The notes under the pieces are model-generated. The model did not search any database. It was given only the letters and a program-made list of their open reading frames with translations, and was not told the DNA's origin. Position numbers and translations under genes: made by a program. From Verrucomicrobiota bacterium (GTDB taxonomy: Bacteria; Verrucomicrobiota; Verrucomicrobiia; Opitutales; Opitutaceae), in NCBI GenBank assembly GCA_023430565.1, contig JAEZAD010000066.1, positions 1 to 14,524 on the forward strand: a stretch of 14,524 nucleotides of DNA. The letters are read 5' to 3'. The stretch's first letter is position 1. Each line of letters starts with the position of its first letter. Shown one piece after another: positions 7,710 through 14,524 of this stretch.

Positions 7710-8993
7710 GTGAAAGTCTTCATCCGATCCATTTTTGCTGCGGCCGCGGGGTTGCTGTTGAGCTCGTGCGCGACGAAGCAGCTCGAGCGCGATTTCGCGA
7801 CGTTCTCGACGGACTACGCGAGCGACATGAACTGGCAGATGTTGCTCAACCTGGCGCGGCTCGATCACGGGCATCCGGCGTATTTCATGGCGGTGGGCGA
7901 GATCCGGCTGGATCGCAGCCAGACGAGCAGCCTCAACCTGTCGGGCAACAGCAGCCATACGACGGGACGGACGGTGGCGGCGGCGGTGTCGAACACGGTG
8001 ACCAACGTGCTCGGGGGCACGGTGACGCCGGGCGGGTCGATCAATGCGAGCCCGAAGTTCGTGTTCATTCCGATCAACAGCGAGGAGGCGGCGCGGCAGT
8101 TGCTCGCGCCGGTTTCGATCGATGCTTTCAACATGCTTTATCAGCAAGGCTGGCCGGTGGACCAGTTGCTGCGCGTGCTGGTGGAGCGAATCGAGGTGGA
8201 GATACCGCGGGAGGATGGGTCGACGGAGCACATCGTGCTGACGAATTCGCCGCTGCGGGGGGCGCCGGAGTCGTTTGCGCGGTTTTTGCGCGTGTGCGAG
8301 ATCGTGCGCGAGCTGCAAAAGGCGGGCGGCCTGGGCCTGGTGGCGGAGGAGCGGTTCACGCCGCTCTCGAATGGGGAACTCGCAAATGTGACCTCGAAGG
8401 ATCTGCTCGATGCGGCGGACAAAGGCCGGGTGTGGCGGCTGCGCGACGGGAAGTGGCAGCTCGGGACGACGCGGACGGCGTATCGATTTCGGGCGAAGTC
8501 GGAGATCGTGGAGAACGTGATCGGGCGCTTCACGCGGCGGTCCGATCCGGATTACGATGCGTCGCTCCGCAATCTCCATGCGGTGTTCGAGGCGACGGTG
8601 ACGAGCACGCCGACGGATGCGGAGGGCCGGCGGGGGGCGGGCACGCGCTCGCTGCTGGTGCTGCGCTCGTTTCGCAGCGTGCTCGAGGCGGTCGCGCAGG
8701 AGCAGCGCGCGATGGAGGAGTGGTTGCGCGATCCGCAGTTCACGCGGCTGGTGCCGCCGCGGCAGCTACGGCCGGTGTTGAAGACGGTGTGGTCGGACGG
8801 AGGCGAGTTTGCGGCGCCGGCGGCGGAATTGACGTATGCGAAAGTCAACTACCGGATCACCGATCCGGCGGGCGCGGCGACCGAGCTGGACGGACGCTGG
8901 AATCGCGACGTTTTCCGGCTGCTCGTGCAGCTCTCGTCGCAGGTGACGGTCGACATCACGAAATTCCAGCGGCAGGTGCTGGAGGTTCAGTAA
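7710..8993 (+). CDS. Large lipoprotein of unknown function, probable outer-membrane component
   Basis: A 427-residue predicted lipoprotein. From the GTG at 7710 it begins MKVFIRSIFAAAAGLLLSSC, a lipoprotein signal peptide with lipobox LSSC and lipidated Cys20. The next residue is Ala, not Asp, which by the E. coli sorting rule favours the outer membrane. The mature part contains DMNWQMLLNLARLDHGHPAYF, a Ser/Thr/Gly-rich stretch at about 70-115, FVFIPINSEEAARQLLAPVS, GWPVDQLLRVLVERI, and a C-terminal helical/beta part with TRSLLVLRSFRSVLEAVAQE and RDVFRLLVQLSSQVTVDI. From memory the layout resembles large uncharacterised lipoproteins of other Gram-negative bacteria; no function is assigned. 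It lies 49 bp after the DUF4062 gene and 3 bp before the MlaE-like gene, so it probably works with the MCE module, perhaps as the outer-membrane partner in the way MlaA or PqiC serve theirs. It does not resemble either of those in sequence. Confidence 0.85.
   Translation: MKVFIRSIFAAAAGLLLSSCATKQLERDFATFSTDYASDMNWQMLLNLARLDHGHPAYFMAVGEIRLDRSQTSSLNLSGNSSHTTGRTVAAAVSNTVTNVLGGTVTPGGSINASPKFVFIPINSEEAARQLLAPVSIDAFNMLYQQGWPVDQLLRVLVERIEVEIPREDGSTEHIVLTNSPLRGAPESFARFLRVCEIVRELQKAGGLGLVAEERFTPLSNGELANVTSKDLLDAADKGRVWRLRDGKWQLGTTRTAYRFRAKSEIVENVIGRFTRRSDPDYDASLRNLHAVFEATVTSTPTDAEGRRGAGTRSLLVLRSFRSVLEAVAQEQRAMEEWLRDPQFTRLVPPRQLRPVLKTVWSDGGEFAAPAAELTYAKVNYRITDPAGAATELDGRWNRDVFRLLVQLSSQVTVDITKFQRQVLEVQ
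8981..8985 (+). promoter_or_regulatory. Ribosome binding site for the MlaE-like permease gene
   Basis: GGAGG lies inside the last codons of the lipoprotein gene, 11 bases before the ATG at 8997. It supports that start and the operon link between the two genes. Confidence 0.6.
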
Positions 8994-8996
8994 GCG

Positions 8997-9707
8997 ATGA
9001 CGGACACGCTCGCGCTGGCCGCTTCGACGATCGTGCGCTCTCCGGCGTTGCGCCGGCGGGCGGTGCGCGACGCGCTCGCGGCGGCGTTCGTGGGCGGGCT
9101 CGGGCGGACGGCGCTGACGGCGGTGCTGGTGGCCTCGATTCTCGGCGTGACGCTGCTGCAGTTCGTGCTGCCGTTGCTGCCGTGGTTTGGGGCGCGGCCG
9201 GATGAGCTGGCGCGGATTTTTCTGTTCGCGATCCAGCATTTGGGCGACGTGCTCGCGGGTGTGCTCGTGGTGGGGCAGGCGGGTTTGCCGGCGATGGGGG
9301 AGCTTTGGCGGGCGCGCGAGCGGCATCGGTTCACGAGTGTGGCGGCGGCGGGGATGGACCCATTGGAGCTGTTTGTGCTGCCGCGCGTGTGGGGGCTGGC
9401 GCTGGTGTATTTGGTGACGGGAATGTTGTTCAAAGCCACGGCGGTGATCGTGGCAGCGTATGTGAATTTCGCGATCGACGGACGTTTTCTGGGGCCGGAG
9501 ATCGGCGCGATTCTGGAGGAGGGCGGGCGCGGGATTCTGGGGGGATATTTGTTGAACGCGCTGGTGGGGTGCGCGGTGGGCGTGGTGTGTTGCGTGCCGG
9601 TGGTGGAGCGCGGCGTCGCGGCGCAAGCGATGGCGCCGATCGGGCGGGTGTTTCGACGGACGCTCGTGCTGATCTTCGCGGCGAAACTGTTGTTTTTCGT
9701 TTTCTGA
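8997..9707 (+). CDS. MlaE-like ABC transporter permease (MCE system)
   Basis: Inner-membrane permease of the MlaE family (lipid/toluene-tolerance type), 236 residues, near the usual length of about 250. An N-terminal amphipathic, Arg-rich segment (residues 12-24) precedes several hydrophobic segments at about 37-62, 73-94, 124-158, 181-205 and 217-236. The best family mark is AAAGMDPLELFVLPRVWGL (117-134), which matches the conserved MGxDPxxxLVxPR motif of MlaE. In active relatives the stretch just before it, usually rich in Glu (EEIDAL type), contacts the ATPase. Here it reads RARERHRFTSV, clearly diverged, which fits the degenerate ATPase encoded next. The stop overlaps the next gene as TGATG. 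In this operon it would form the membrane core that holds the MCE protein. Whether it moves lipid is unknown. Confidence 0.88.
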   Translation: MTDTLALAASTIVRSPALRRRAVRDALAAAFVGGLGRTALTAVLVASILGVTLLQFVLPLLPWFGARPDELARIFLFAIQHLGDVLAGVLVVGQAGLPAMGELWRARERHRFTSVAAAGMDPLELFVLPRVWGLALVYLVTGMLFKATAVIVAAYVNFAIDGRFLGPEIGAILEEGGRGILGGYLLNALVGCAVGVVCCVPVVERGVAAQAMAPIGRVFRRTLVLIFAAKLLFFVF

Positions 9708-10429
9708 TGCTGGTCTTCGAAAAGTTCGAACTCGCCCCGGGCGTGCGGCTGGACGCGCGGATCGCGCGCGGGCGTGTGCACGTGCTGACGCTCGATCCGG
9801 AGCACGTGCACGAGGATTTCATCGCGCGCTATTTAGCGGGTGGGGGAGCGCGATCGGCGGCGGGCGAGCTGTGGTTGGAGGAAGTGCGCGATGCGGAAGG
9901 AAAACCGACGGCGTTGCGGCGGCTGAAGGACGAGAAGCTGCGGGGATTCTTCGCGCGGTTTGTCGGCTTCGTGCTGCGCGACGGGGGATTGTTGGACGGG
10001 CTGACGGTGCGGGAGAATCTCCTGCTGTCGCGGCGTTATCATGACGTGTGGCCGCGCGGCACGGTGGCTGGGGCGGAGGGAATGGAAGAATTACTGCGCG
10101 AGCTGGCGGGGGATGATGTGGCCGGGGTGGCGGCGGCGGAGGTGCTCGAGCGGCGACCGGAGGAATTGACGGTGTTTGCGCGGCGGTATTGGGGGCTGAT
10201 GACGACGCTATTGCGACGGCCGCAACTTTTGATCGCGTTTGCGCCGTTCGATGGATTGCGCGTAGCGGATCAGGAGGCGATTGCGGGAGTATTGGCGCGC
10301 TATCGGCGGGTGGAGCCGACGAGCGCGCATTTGCTGGTGGTGACCGGCGCGCACGAGACGGCGGCGCTGGCGGGGGTGGACGTGGTGGAGCTGCGGCCGC
10401 GGATGACGGCGGAAGAATTTTCAACATGA
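9707..10429 (+). CDS. Degenerate MlaF-like ABC protein without ATP-binding motifs (pseudo-ATPase)
   Basis: A 240-residue protein whose layout follows an MlaF-type ABC ATPase but whose catalytic motifs are gone. The segment where Walker A should lie (about 23-44, LTLDPEHVHEDFIARYLAGG) has no GxxxxGK[ST]. The Q-loop region is kept in outline (VGFVLRDGGLLDGLTVREN, 86-104), with Arg in place of Gln. The signature is ELTVFARR (153-160) instead of LSGGMQRR. Walker B reads LLIAFAPFDGL (174-184), with Phe178 and Ala179 where Asp and Glu belong. The H-loop reads VVTGAHET (211-218), with Gly at the His position. The frame is intact for its full length and keeps the overlaps with its neighbours (TGATG before, ATGA after), so it is a maintained gene and not a decaying pseudogene. 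It probably has a structural or regulatory role on the MlaE-like permease. The ATG at 9707 is chosen because upstream in-frame codons lie inside the permease gene. Confidence 0.85.
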   Translation: MLVFEKFELAPGVRLDARIARGRVHVLTLDPEHVHEDFIARYLAGGGARSAAGELWLEEVRDAEGKPTALRRLKDEKLRGFFARFVGFVLRDGGLLDGLTVRENLLLSRRYHDVWPRGTVAGAEGMEELLRELAGDDVAGVAAAEVLERRPEELTVFARRYWGLMTTLLRRPQLLIAFAPFDGLRVADQEAIAGVLARYRRVEPTSAHLLVVTGAHETAALAGVDVVELRPRMTAEEFST

Positions 10430-11370
10430 ATGCCTACGTTCTCGAATCGTCCCAGCCCCGGCGTCACCGACTCGTCGCGGCGATTGCGTTGTTGGTGGTG
10501 ATGGCGGCGCTGGCGACGCTGTTGGGGTGGAGCCGGGGCTGGATGCGCGAGCGCGTGGATTTCGTGACGTTCCTGCCGGACAACGCGGGTGTTTCGAAAA
10601 GCTCGCTGGTGGTGATCAACGGCCTGACGGTCGGGCGCGTGCGTGAGACGAGGCTGGTCGAGCGAGAAGCCGGGCTGCAGGTGGAGATTCGTTTCTGGGT
10701 GGAGGCGGATCAGGCGAGCTGGCTGCGGCGCGGGTCGCGCGTGTTGGTGCGGAGCGATCTGGTGAACGCGGCGCGGCTCGAGTTGCAGCCGGCTTTGACG
10801 ACGAAGGAATTGCTGGCGGGTGGAGCGGAATTGCCGGGCGCGATCGCGCCGGACCTGATGACGCAATTGCTGGAGTTGCAGCCGACGATTCGAAAGTTGC
10901 TCGATGAAGTCGGAAACATGATCGCGGGGCTGAACGATCGGGCGGAGCGGTTCGATCCGATCCTGGCGAAGGTGGAAAAACAGATCGACAGCATCGACGC
11001 GCATCTTGGGGCGGTGACGGGCACGATCGAGGAAGCGCGGGGTTTGCTGGCGCAGATCAAGGAGGACGAGACGGCGATCGCGGGTGAGTTGAGCGAATCG
11101 CTGCGGCGGTTGAATGGCGAGCTGCTGCCGGAGTTGACGGCGGCGGTGAAGACGAATCGCGCGGACATCGCGGTGACGCTGGGCTCGGTGAACCGCACGC
11201 TGGCGGAGGTGGAAAAACAGATGCCGGCGCTGCTGGAGCTGTCGCAGGAAACGTTGAAGAACTCGCGTGACCTGAGCGAGGCGGCGGCGAATACGTGGCC
11301 GTTCAGCCGGTATACGAAGCGGAAGGCGGCGGAGGCGGCGAAAGACGAAACGACGGGGGAGGCGCGATGA
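10426..11370 (+). CDS. MlaD-like MCE domain protein
   Basis: A 314-residue MCE-family protein, the periplasmic substrate-binding part of Mla-type systems. One N-terminal membrane helix lies at about 17-35 after the basic PRRHR, placing the rest in the periplasm. The MCE domain spans about 44-122 (VTFLPDNAGVSKSSLVVING, then LTVGRVRETRL, ending RVLVRSDLVNAARLELQ). A long, largely helical tail (about 140-285) contains several heptad-like stretches, as in MCE proteins that form a needle or tunnel. The Lys/Glu-rich end has TWPFSRYTKRK. The ATG at 10426 overlaps the stop of the preceding gene as ATGA, and the stop overlaps the next start in the same way. GGAAG at 10411-10415 can serve as ribosome site. 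In known systems MCE proteins form hexamers that shuttle lipids between membranes. Here, with no active ATPase, it might only bind or sense them. Confidence 0.88.
   Translation: MNAYVLESSQPRRHRLVAAIALLVVMAALATLLGWSRGWMRERVDFVTFLPDNAGVSKSSLVVINGLTVGRVRETRLVEREAGLQVEIRFWVEADQASWLRRGSRVLVRSDLVNAARLELQPALTTKELLAGGAELPGAIAPDLMTQLLELQPTIRKLLDEVGNMIAGLNDRAERFDPILAKVEKQIDSIDAHLGAVTGTIEEARGLLAQIKEDETAIAGELSESLRRLNGELLPELTAAVKTNRADIAVTLGSVNRTLAEVEKQMPALLELSQETLKNSRDLSEAAANTWPFSRYTKRKAAEAAKDETTGEAR
11358..11362 (+). promoter_or_regulatory. Ribosome binding site for the TIR-WD40 gene
   Basis: GGAGG sits 4 bases before the ATG at 11367, inside the end of the MCE gene. The spacing is short, but together with the ATGA overlap it supports the start and translational coupling. 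Confidence 0.5.
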
Positions 11371-14300
11371 GCGAATCGGCGAATCCAGAATTCAAATACT
11401 GGGCGTTCATCAGCTACAGCCATCGCGACAAGGCGTGGGGGGACTGGCTGCACAAGGCGCTCGAGACGTATCGGGTGCCGAAGAAACTCGTGGGGCAGGC
11501 GACGACGCGCGGCGAGCGGGTGCCGGCGCGGATTTTTCCGGTGTTTCGCGATCGGGAGGAGTTGCCGACGGCGGCGGACCTGGGGGCGAATTTGAAGAAC
11601 GCGATCGAGCAGTCGCGTTACCTGATCATCATCTGTTCGCCGAGCTCGGCGAAGAGCCAGTGGGTGAACGAGGAGATTTTGACGTTCAAGCGGCTGGGCC
11701 GGGCGAACCGGGTGCTGGCGTTGATCGTGGACGGCGAGCCATGGGCGAGCGTGGCGAAGCCGGGTGTGCCGGTGGAGCGCGAGTGCTTTCCGCCGGCGCT
11801 GCGGTTTCAGCTGGGCACGGATGGACAACTTTCGGACGTGCAGGCGGAGCCGATCGCGGCGGATGCGCGGGCGCATGCGGACGGGCGGCAGAATGCGTTG
11901 TTGAAGTTGTTGGCGGGCGTCGTGGGCGTGAACTACGACGAATTGCGTCAGCGGGAGAGGATTCGTCGGAGAAGAAGGCGGATGTGGCTCGGCGGATTTG
12001 CGGCCGCGGCGGTGGCGGTGAGCGCGGTGGTGTGGACGCGGTTTGACGCGGCGGAGCGGGAGAAGCGATTTGAGGCGGCGCAGGCGGAACTGGGGCGGGC
12101 GCGGCAGGCGCTCGCGGCGGGAGAGCCGACGCGAGCGGCGCGGCTGGCGCTCGGCGCGCTGGAGGAGGCGGAGGCGGCGCGGAAGGAATTGGAGCCGGCG
12201 TGGCATGTGCTGAGGCGGGCGATGGATGGGCACCGGGTGGAACGCGTCTGGGAGGCGCATCGGCAGCGGGTGACGTCGGTGGGTTTTGACGCGCGCGGGG
12301 AGCGAGTGTTGACGGCGAGCGAGGCGCTCGGGGAAGTGCGCGTGTGGTCGAGTGGCACGGGCGAGGCATTGGGCAAACTCGAGACGGGGCCGATCGAACT
12401 GGCGGCGTGGACGGAGAAAGGGGACGAGATTGTGACGTTGCGGACGCAGTTCGATGACGGCGAGCAGCGGGCGGAGTTGGTGTGGTGGAAGGCGGAGACG
12501 GGGGCGGAGGTGCGGAGGAAACGGTTCGCGGGAGCGACCGGGTATGTGCGGCCGGCGGCGGGAGTGGCGACGCCGCGGTGGATCGCGCTGAACGAATTTG
12601 CGTCGGAGGGAGCGAGGAAGCGACTGGTGCGGTTGAGCGATGGATTTTCCGATCTGACGATTCCGATCCGAGCGGGGGTGTGGGGGCGCGCGGAGTTTGT
12701 GCCGGAGTTGGGGATTGTCCTGTCGGCGCAGGCGGACGCCGGCGTGACGGTGTTTTCGTTGAGCGATGGCGCGGAGCGGTGTGCGTTGGAAGGCGTCGGG
12801 GCGGTGGAGCGGATCGGGCTCGCGTCGATCGTGGGTTCGGCGGACGGAACGCGTATTGGCGCGGTGGTGACGAGTGACGATCGGCCGATGTTTGCGGGGG
12901 TGTGGGACGTGCGGGACGGGTCGCGCGTGGCGCAATACGAAGTGCAAGCGGGCGAGCTGGTGACGGACCTTTGGCTGCATGCGGCGTCGGATGGGCGGGT
13001 GATTGGCCGAAGCGACGCGTTGTTGGAGGCCGTGGCGGAGCCGCTCGGGCGGACGGCGGTGCGGGTGTCGGCGCAGAGTGGGGTGGTCGCGTGGTCGGAT
13101 GGAACGGCGGACTCGGGGCCGATTGCGGCGTCGATCGCGTTTGGCGGAATCGCGGAGCTGTGGTTTCCGCTGCTGGGGTTGAAGAGCGAGATCAGCGGGG
13201 TCGAGGATGCGCTCACGGCGGTGGCGCTCTCGCCGGATGCGCGGCGATTCGCGGTGGGCGACGCGGCGGGAAATCTTAAACTATGGCGGTTGACGGCGCC
13301 GGTGGATCGCGAGGCGTCGCTGCCGGATCGCGTGCAGATGGTGGCGGCTTCAGGAACGGGGGAAGTGTTGTTGCGGACTGAAACGGGGGAGTTGGCGACG
13401 TGGGAGGTAGGCGAGCGGAAGATAATCGCCCGCTGGGAAGACGCGGCGGGCAGGGGAGGGTCCGTGAGCAAGACGGCCTGGGGCGAGCGGAGGGCGCGAT
13501 ATCTGTGGAACGCGGCGGAAGGCTGGGTGGCGGTTCTGCCGGCGGGAAGCGGGGGCGGAGAGGCGGAGGCGTTTGTGACGTTTCACGACACGCGCGATGG
13601 AGCGTTTCTTGGCAGGTATCCTGTTTCTGGTGACGTGGAGATGCAGCTCGCGCCGCAGGGGCGACGGGCGCTGGTGCGGAAAGGCGATGGGAGTTGGGAA
13701 ATTGTTACACCGGGGAAGGGCGGGGCATCGGTGGTGTCGTTGCAGGCGGAGCCGGTGGGCGGGGAAACGTGGGGATTCAGCGCGGCGTTTACGGCCGACG
13801 GACGGCGGGTGATGGCGTCACCGGGGCGCGGCTGGATCGAGGTGTTTTCGGCCGAAACAGGTGCGTCGGAGAAGCGCTTCAAGTTTGCGGACGAGGAACT
13901 GTTCGATGTGTCGCTGATCGTGCCGCACCCGACGGAGGAGGTGGCGCTGGTGGGAACGATGGACGGCGTGTGGAAGATCGACGTGACGAGCGGAGCGGGG
14001 GTGCGCGCGTTTGGCGAGGCGACGACGCTGGTGGGCGAGACGGTGTTCGATTCGTCCGGGCAGTTATTGATTTCGAATCAGGATGGGCGACTGCGTTGGT
14101 GGGCGTGGCCAGAGCTGACGCCGATGGGCGACGTGCATGGCGAGTTTCGTCCCAGCCTCACGGCGGCGCTGGAGGGCGGCGGCGATTTATTGGTGGTGGA
14201 GCGGCTGCTTGGAGGCTGGCCGGGGCCGGCGGCGGTGGTGGCGAAAGAAGGGGGAAAGGAGCGTCGGCGGCTCGAGAATGTGCTCGCGGCGGACGGGAAG

Positions 14301-14524
14301 CTTGGGCTCGCGGCGGTGCAGGACGTGGATGTCGTGCGCGTGGTGCGACTGAGGGACGGCGAAGTGCTGGCGGAGTTGCCGGGGGTGCGGGCGACGGAGG
14401 CGTGTTTTGCGGAAGATGGATCGAGGGTCGGGCTCGTGCTGTTGGACAGCGAACGGTATGTGTCGCTGCGGTTGGCGGTGGAGCGGGAGGAGCTCCGGCG
14501 GAGGGCGCGGGAACTGGTGCGAGG
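11367..14524 (+). CDS. TIR domain - membrane helix - WD40-like propeller protein (3' end beyond the window)
   Basis: The frame is open from the ATG at 11367 to the right edge (1052 codons seen). Residues 9-147 form a TIR domain of the bacterial TIR_2 kind: YWAFISYSHRDKAWGDWL, FPVFRDREELPTAADLG, SRYLIIICSPSSAKSQWVNE, then VLALIVDGEP and ECFPPALRF. Glu103, in SQWVNEEI, sits at the position of the catalytic Glu of NAD-cleaving TIR domains, so NADase activity is possible. Six Arg (200-205) precede one membrane helix (about 207-223), which predicts a cytosolic TIR domain and a periplasmic remainder. A helical linker (226-285, with AAGEPTRAARLALGALEEA) is of the kind found before propellers in TIR and STAND proteins. 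From about 289 onward there are loose WD40-like blades, for example VTSVGFDARGERVLTAS and LTAVALSPDARRFAVGDAAG. The last visible residues, RRRARELVR, resemble the segment that usually closes such proteins, so the stop is probably close. No central NTPase is present. Confidence 0.93.
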   Translation, partial: MSESANPEFKYWAFISYSHRDKAWGDWLHKALETYRVPKKLVGQATTRGERVPARIFPVFRDREELPTAADLGANLKNAIEQSRYLIIICSPSSAKSQWVNEEILTFKRLGRANRVLALIVDGEPWASVAKPGVPVERECFPPALRFQLGTDGQLSDVQAEPIAADARAHADGRQNALLKLLAGVVGVNYDELRQRERIRRRRRRMWLGGFAAAAVAVSAVVWTRFDAAEREKRFEAAQAELGRARQALAAGEPTRAARLALGALEEAEAARKELEPAWHVLRRAMDGHRVERVWEAHRQRVTSVGFDARGERVLTASEALGEVRVWSSGTGEALGKLETGPIELAAWTEKGDEIVTLRTQFDDGEQRAELVWWKAETGAEVRRKRFAGATGYVRPAAGVATPRWIALNEFASEGARKRLVRLSDGFSDLTIPIRAGVWGRAEFVPELGIVLSAQADAGVTVFSLSDGAERCALEGVGAVERIGLASIVGSADGTRIGAVVTSDDRPMFAGVWDVRDGSRVAQYEVQAGELVTDLWLHAASDGRVIGRSDALLEAVAEPLGRTAVRVSAQSGVVAWSDGTADSGPIAASIAFGGIAELWFPLLGLKSEISGVEDALTAVALSPDARRFAVGDAAGNLKLWRLTAPVDREASLPDRVQMVAASGTGEVLLRTETGELATWEVGERKIIARWEDAAGRGGSVSKTAWGERRARYLWNAAEGWVAVLPAGSGGGEAEAFVTFHDTRDGAFLGRYPVSGDVEMQLAPQGRRALVRKGDGSWEIVTPGKGGASVVSLQAEPVGGETWGFSAAFTADGRRVMASPGRGWIEVFSAETGASEKRFKFADEELFDVSLIVPHPTEEVALVGTMDGVWKIDVTSGAGVRAFGEATTLVGETVFDSSGQLLISNQDGRLRWWAWPELTPMGDVHGEFRPSLTAALEGGGDLLVVERLLGGWPGPAAVVAKEGGKERRRLENVLAADGKLGLAAVQDVDVVRVVRLRDGEVLAELPGVRATEACFAEDGSRVGLVLLDSERYVSLRLAVEREELRRRARELVR

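Noticed and set aside
4088..7732. Antisense open frame of 1214 codons opposite the DUF4062 gene
   Set aside because: It is Arg/His/Pro-rich with no recognisable domain, as expected for the shadow of a GC-rich gene. The + strand frame has clear domains and repeats.
9305..9706. Upstream extension of the MlaF-like frame to 9305
   Set aside because: It lies inside the permease gene in another frame, with Gly/Arg/Ala-rich shadow sequence. The TGATG overlap gives a natural start at 9707.
10189..10425. Upstream extension of the MCE frame to 10189
   Set aside because: It overlaps the MlaF-like gene. The ATGA at 10426 gives a start directly before the expected membrane helix.
8997..11370. Reading the MCE genes as an ordinary Mla phospholipid transporter
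   Set aside because: No MlaB or MlaC is present, the ATPase motifs are all lost, and the genes are embedded between TIR-type proteins, so the standard label would mislead.
10710..12980. Antisense open frame of 756 codons across the MCE and TIR genes
   Set aside because: It crosses two well-supported + strand genes and has low-complexity Arg/Pro/His composition, so it is a shadow frame.
1..14524. Mobile elements, integrases, attachment repeats, tRNA genes or CRISPR repeats
   Set aside because: None was seen. Base composition looks uniform across both gene groups, so there is no direct sign of recent transfer.

Overview
The window is very GC-rich and every supportable gene lies on the + strand. 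I see no RNA genes, CRISPR array, insertion sequence or integrase. The gene content suggests a Gram-negative bacterium of the Verrucomicrobiota, most likely near Opitutaceae: a TonB-dependent receptor paired with a YfiR/DUF4154 protein, a stand-alone CoaB, and very GC-rich repeat proteins. This placement is by impression only.

Left part (about 118-3487): three overlapping genes. A TonB-dependent outer-membrane receptor is followed by a small periplasmic YfiR-family protein (13-base overlap) and then a monofunctional phosphopantothenate-cysteine ligase, CoaB (TTGA start/stop overlap). No diguanylate cyclase partner for the YfiR protein is adjacent. A 10-bp-stem hairpin at 3522-3550 lies in the 153-base gap that separates this group from the next.

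Right part (3641 to beyond the right edge): six genes read as one tight operon, with spacings of 49 bp, 3 bp, -1 bp, -4 bp and -4 bp. In order they are: (1) a 1339-residue protein with an N-terminal DUF4062 (TIR-like fold) domain, one membrane helix, a coiled coil and about 18 units of a 50-residue TPR-like repeat; (2) a 427-residue lipoprotein; (3) an MlaE-like permease; (4) an MlaF-like ABC protein that has lost every ATP-binding and hydrolysis motif; (5) an MlaD/MCE-domain protein; (6) a TIR domain, membrane helix and WD40-like propeller protein that runs off the right edge.

The operon is the main point of interest. A lipid-transport-like MCE module with an apparently dead ATPase sits between two membrane-anchored proteins of matching design, each with a cytosolic TIR-type domain, one membrane helix and a large repeat domain predicted to be periplasmic. 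My inference is an envelope-spanning surveillance or signalling device, possibly for immunity or stress. The MCE/lipoprotein complex would sense or bind lipid, or the state of the envelope, and the TIR-type domains would act inside the cell. I do not recall a described system with this composition. The function is a hypothesis; the gene order, overlaps and motif losses can be read from the sequence.
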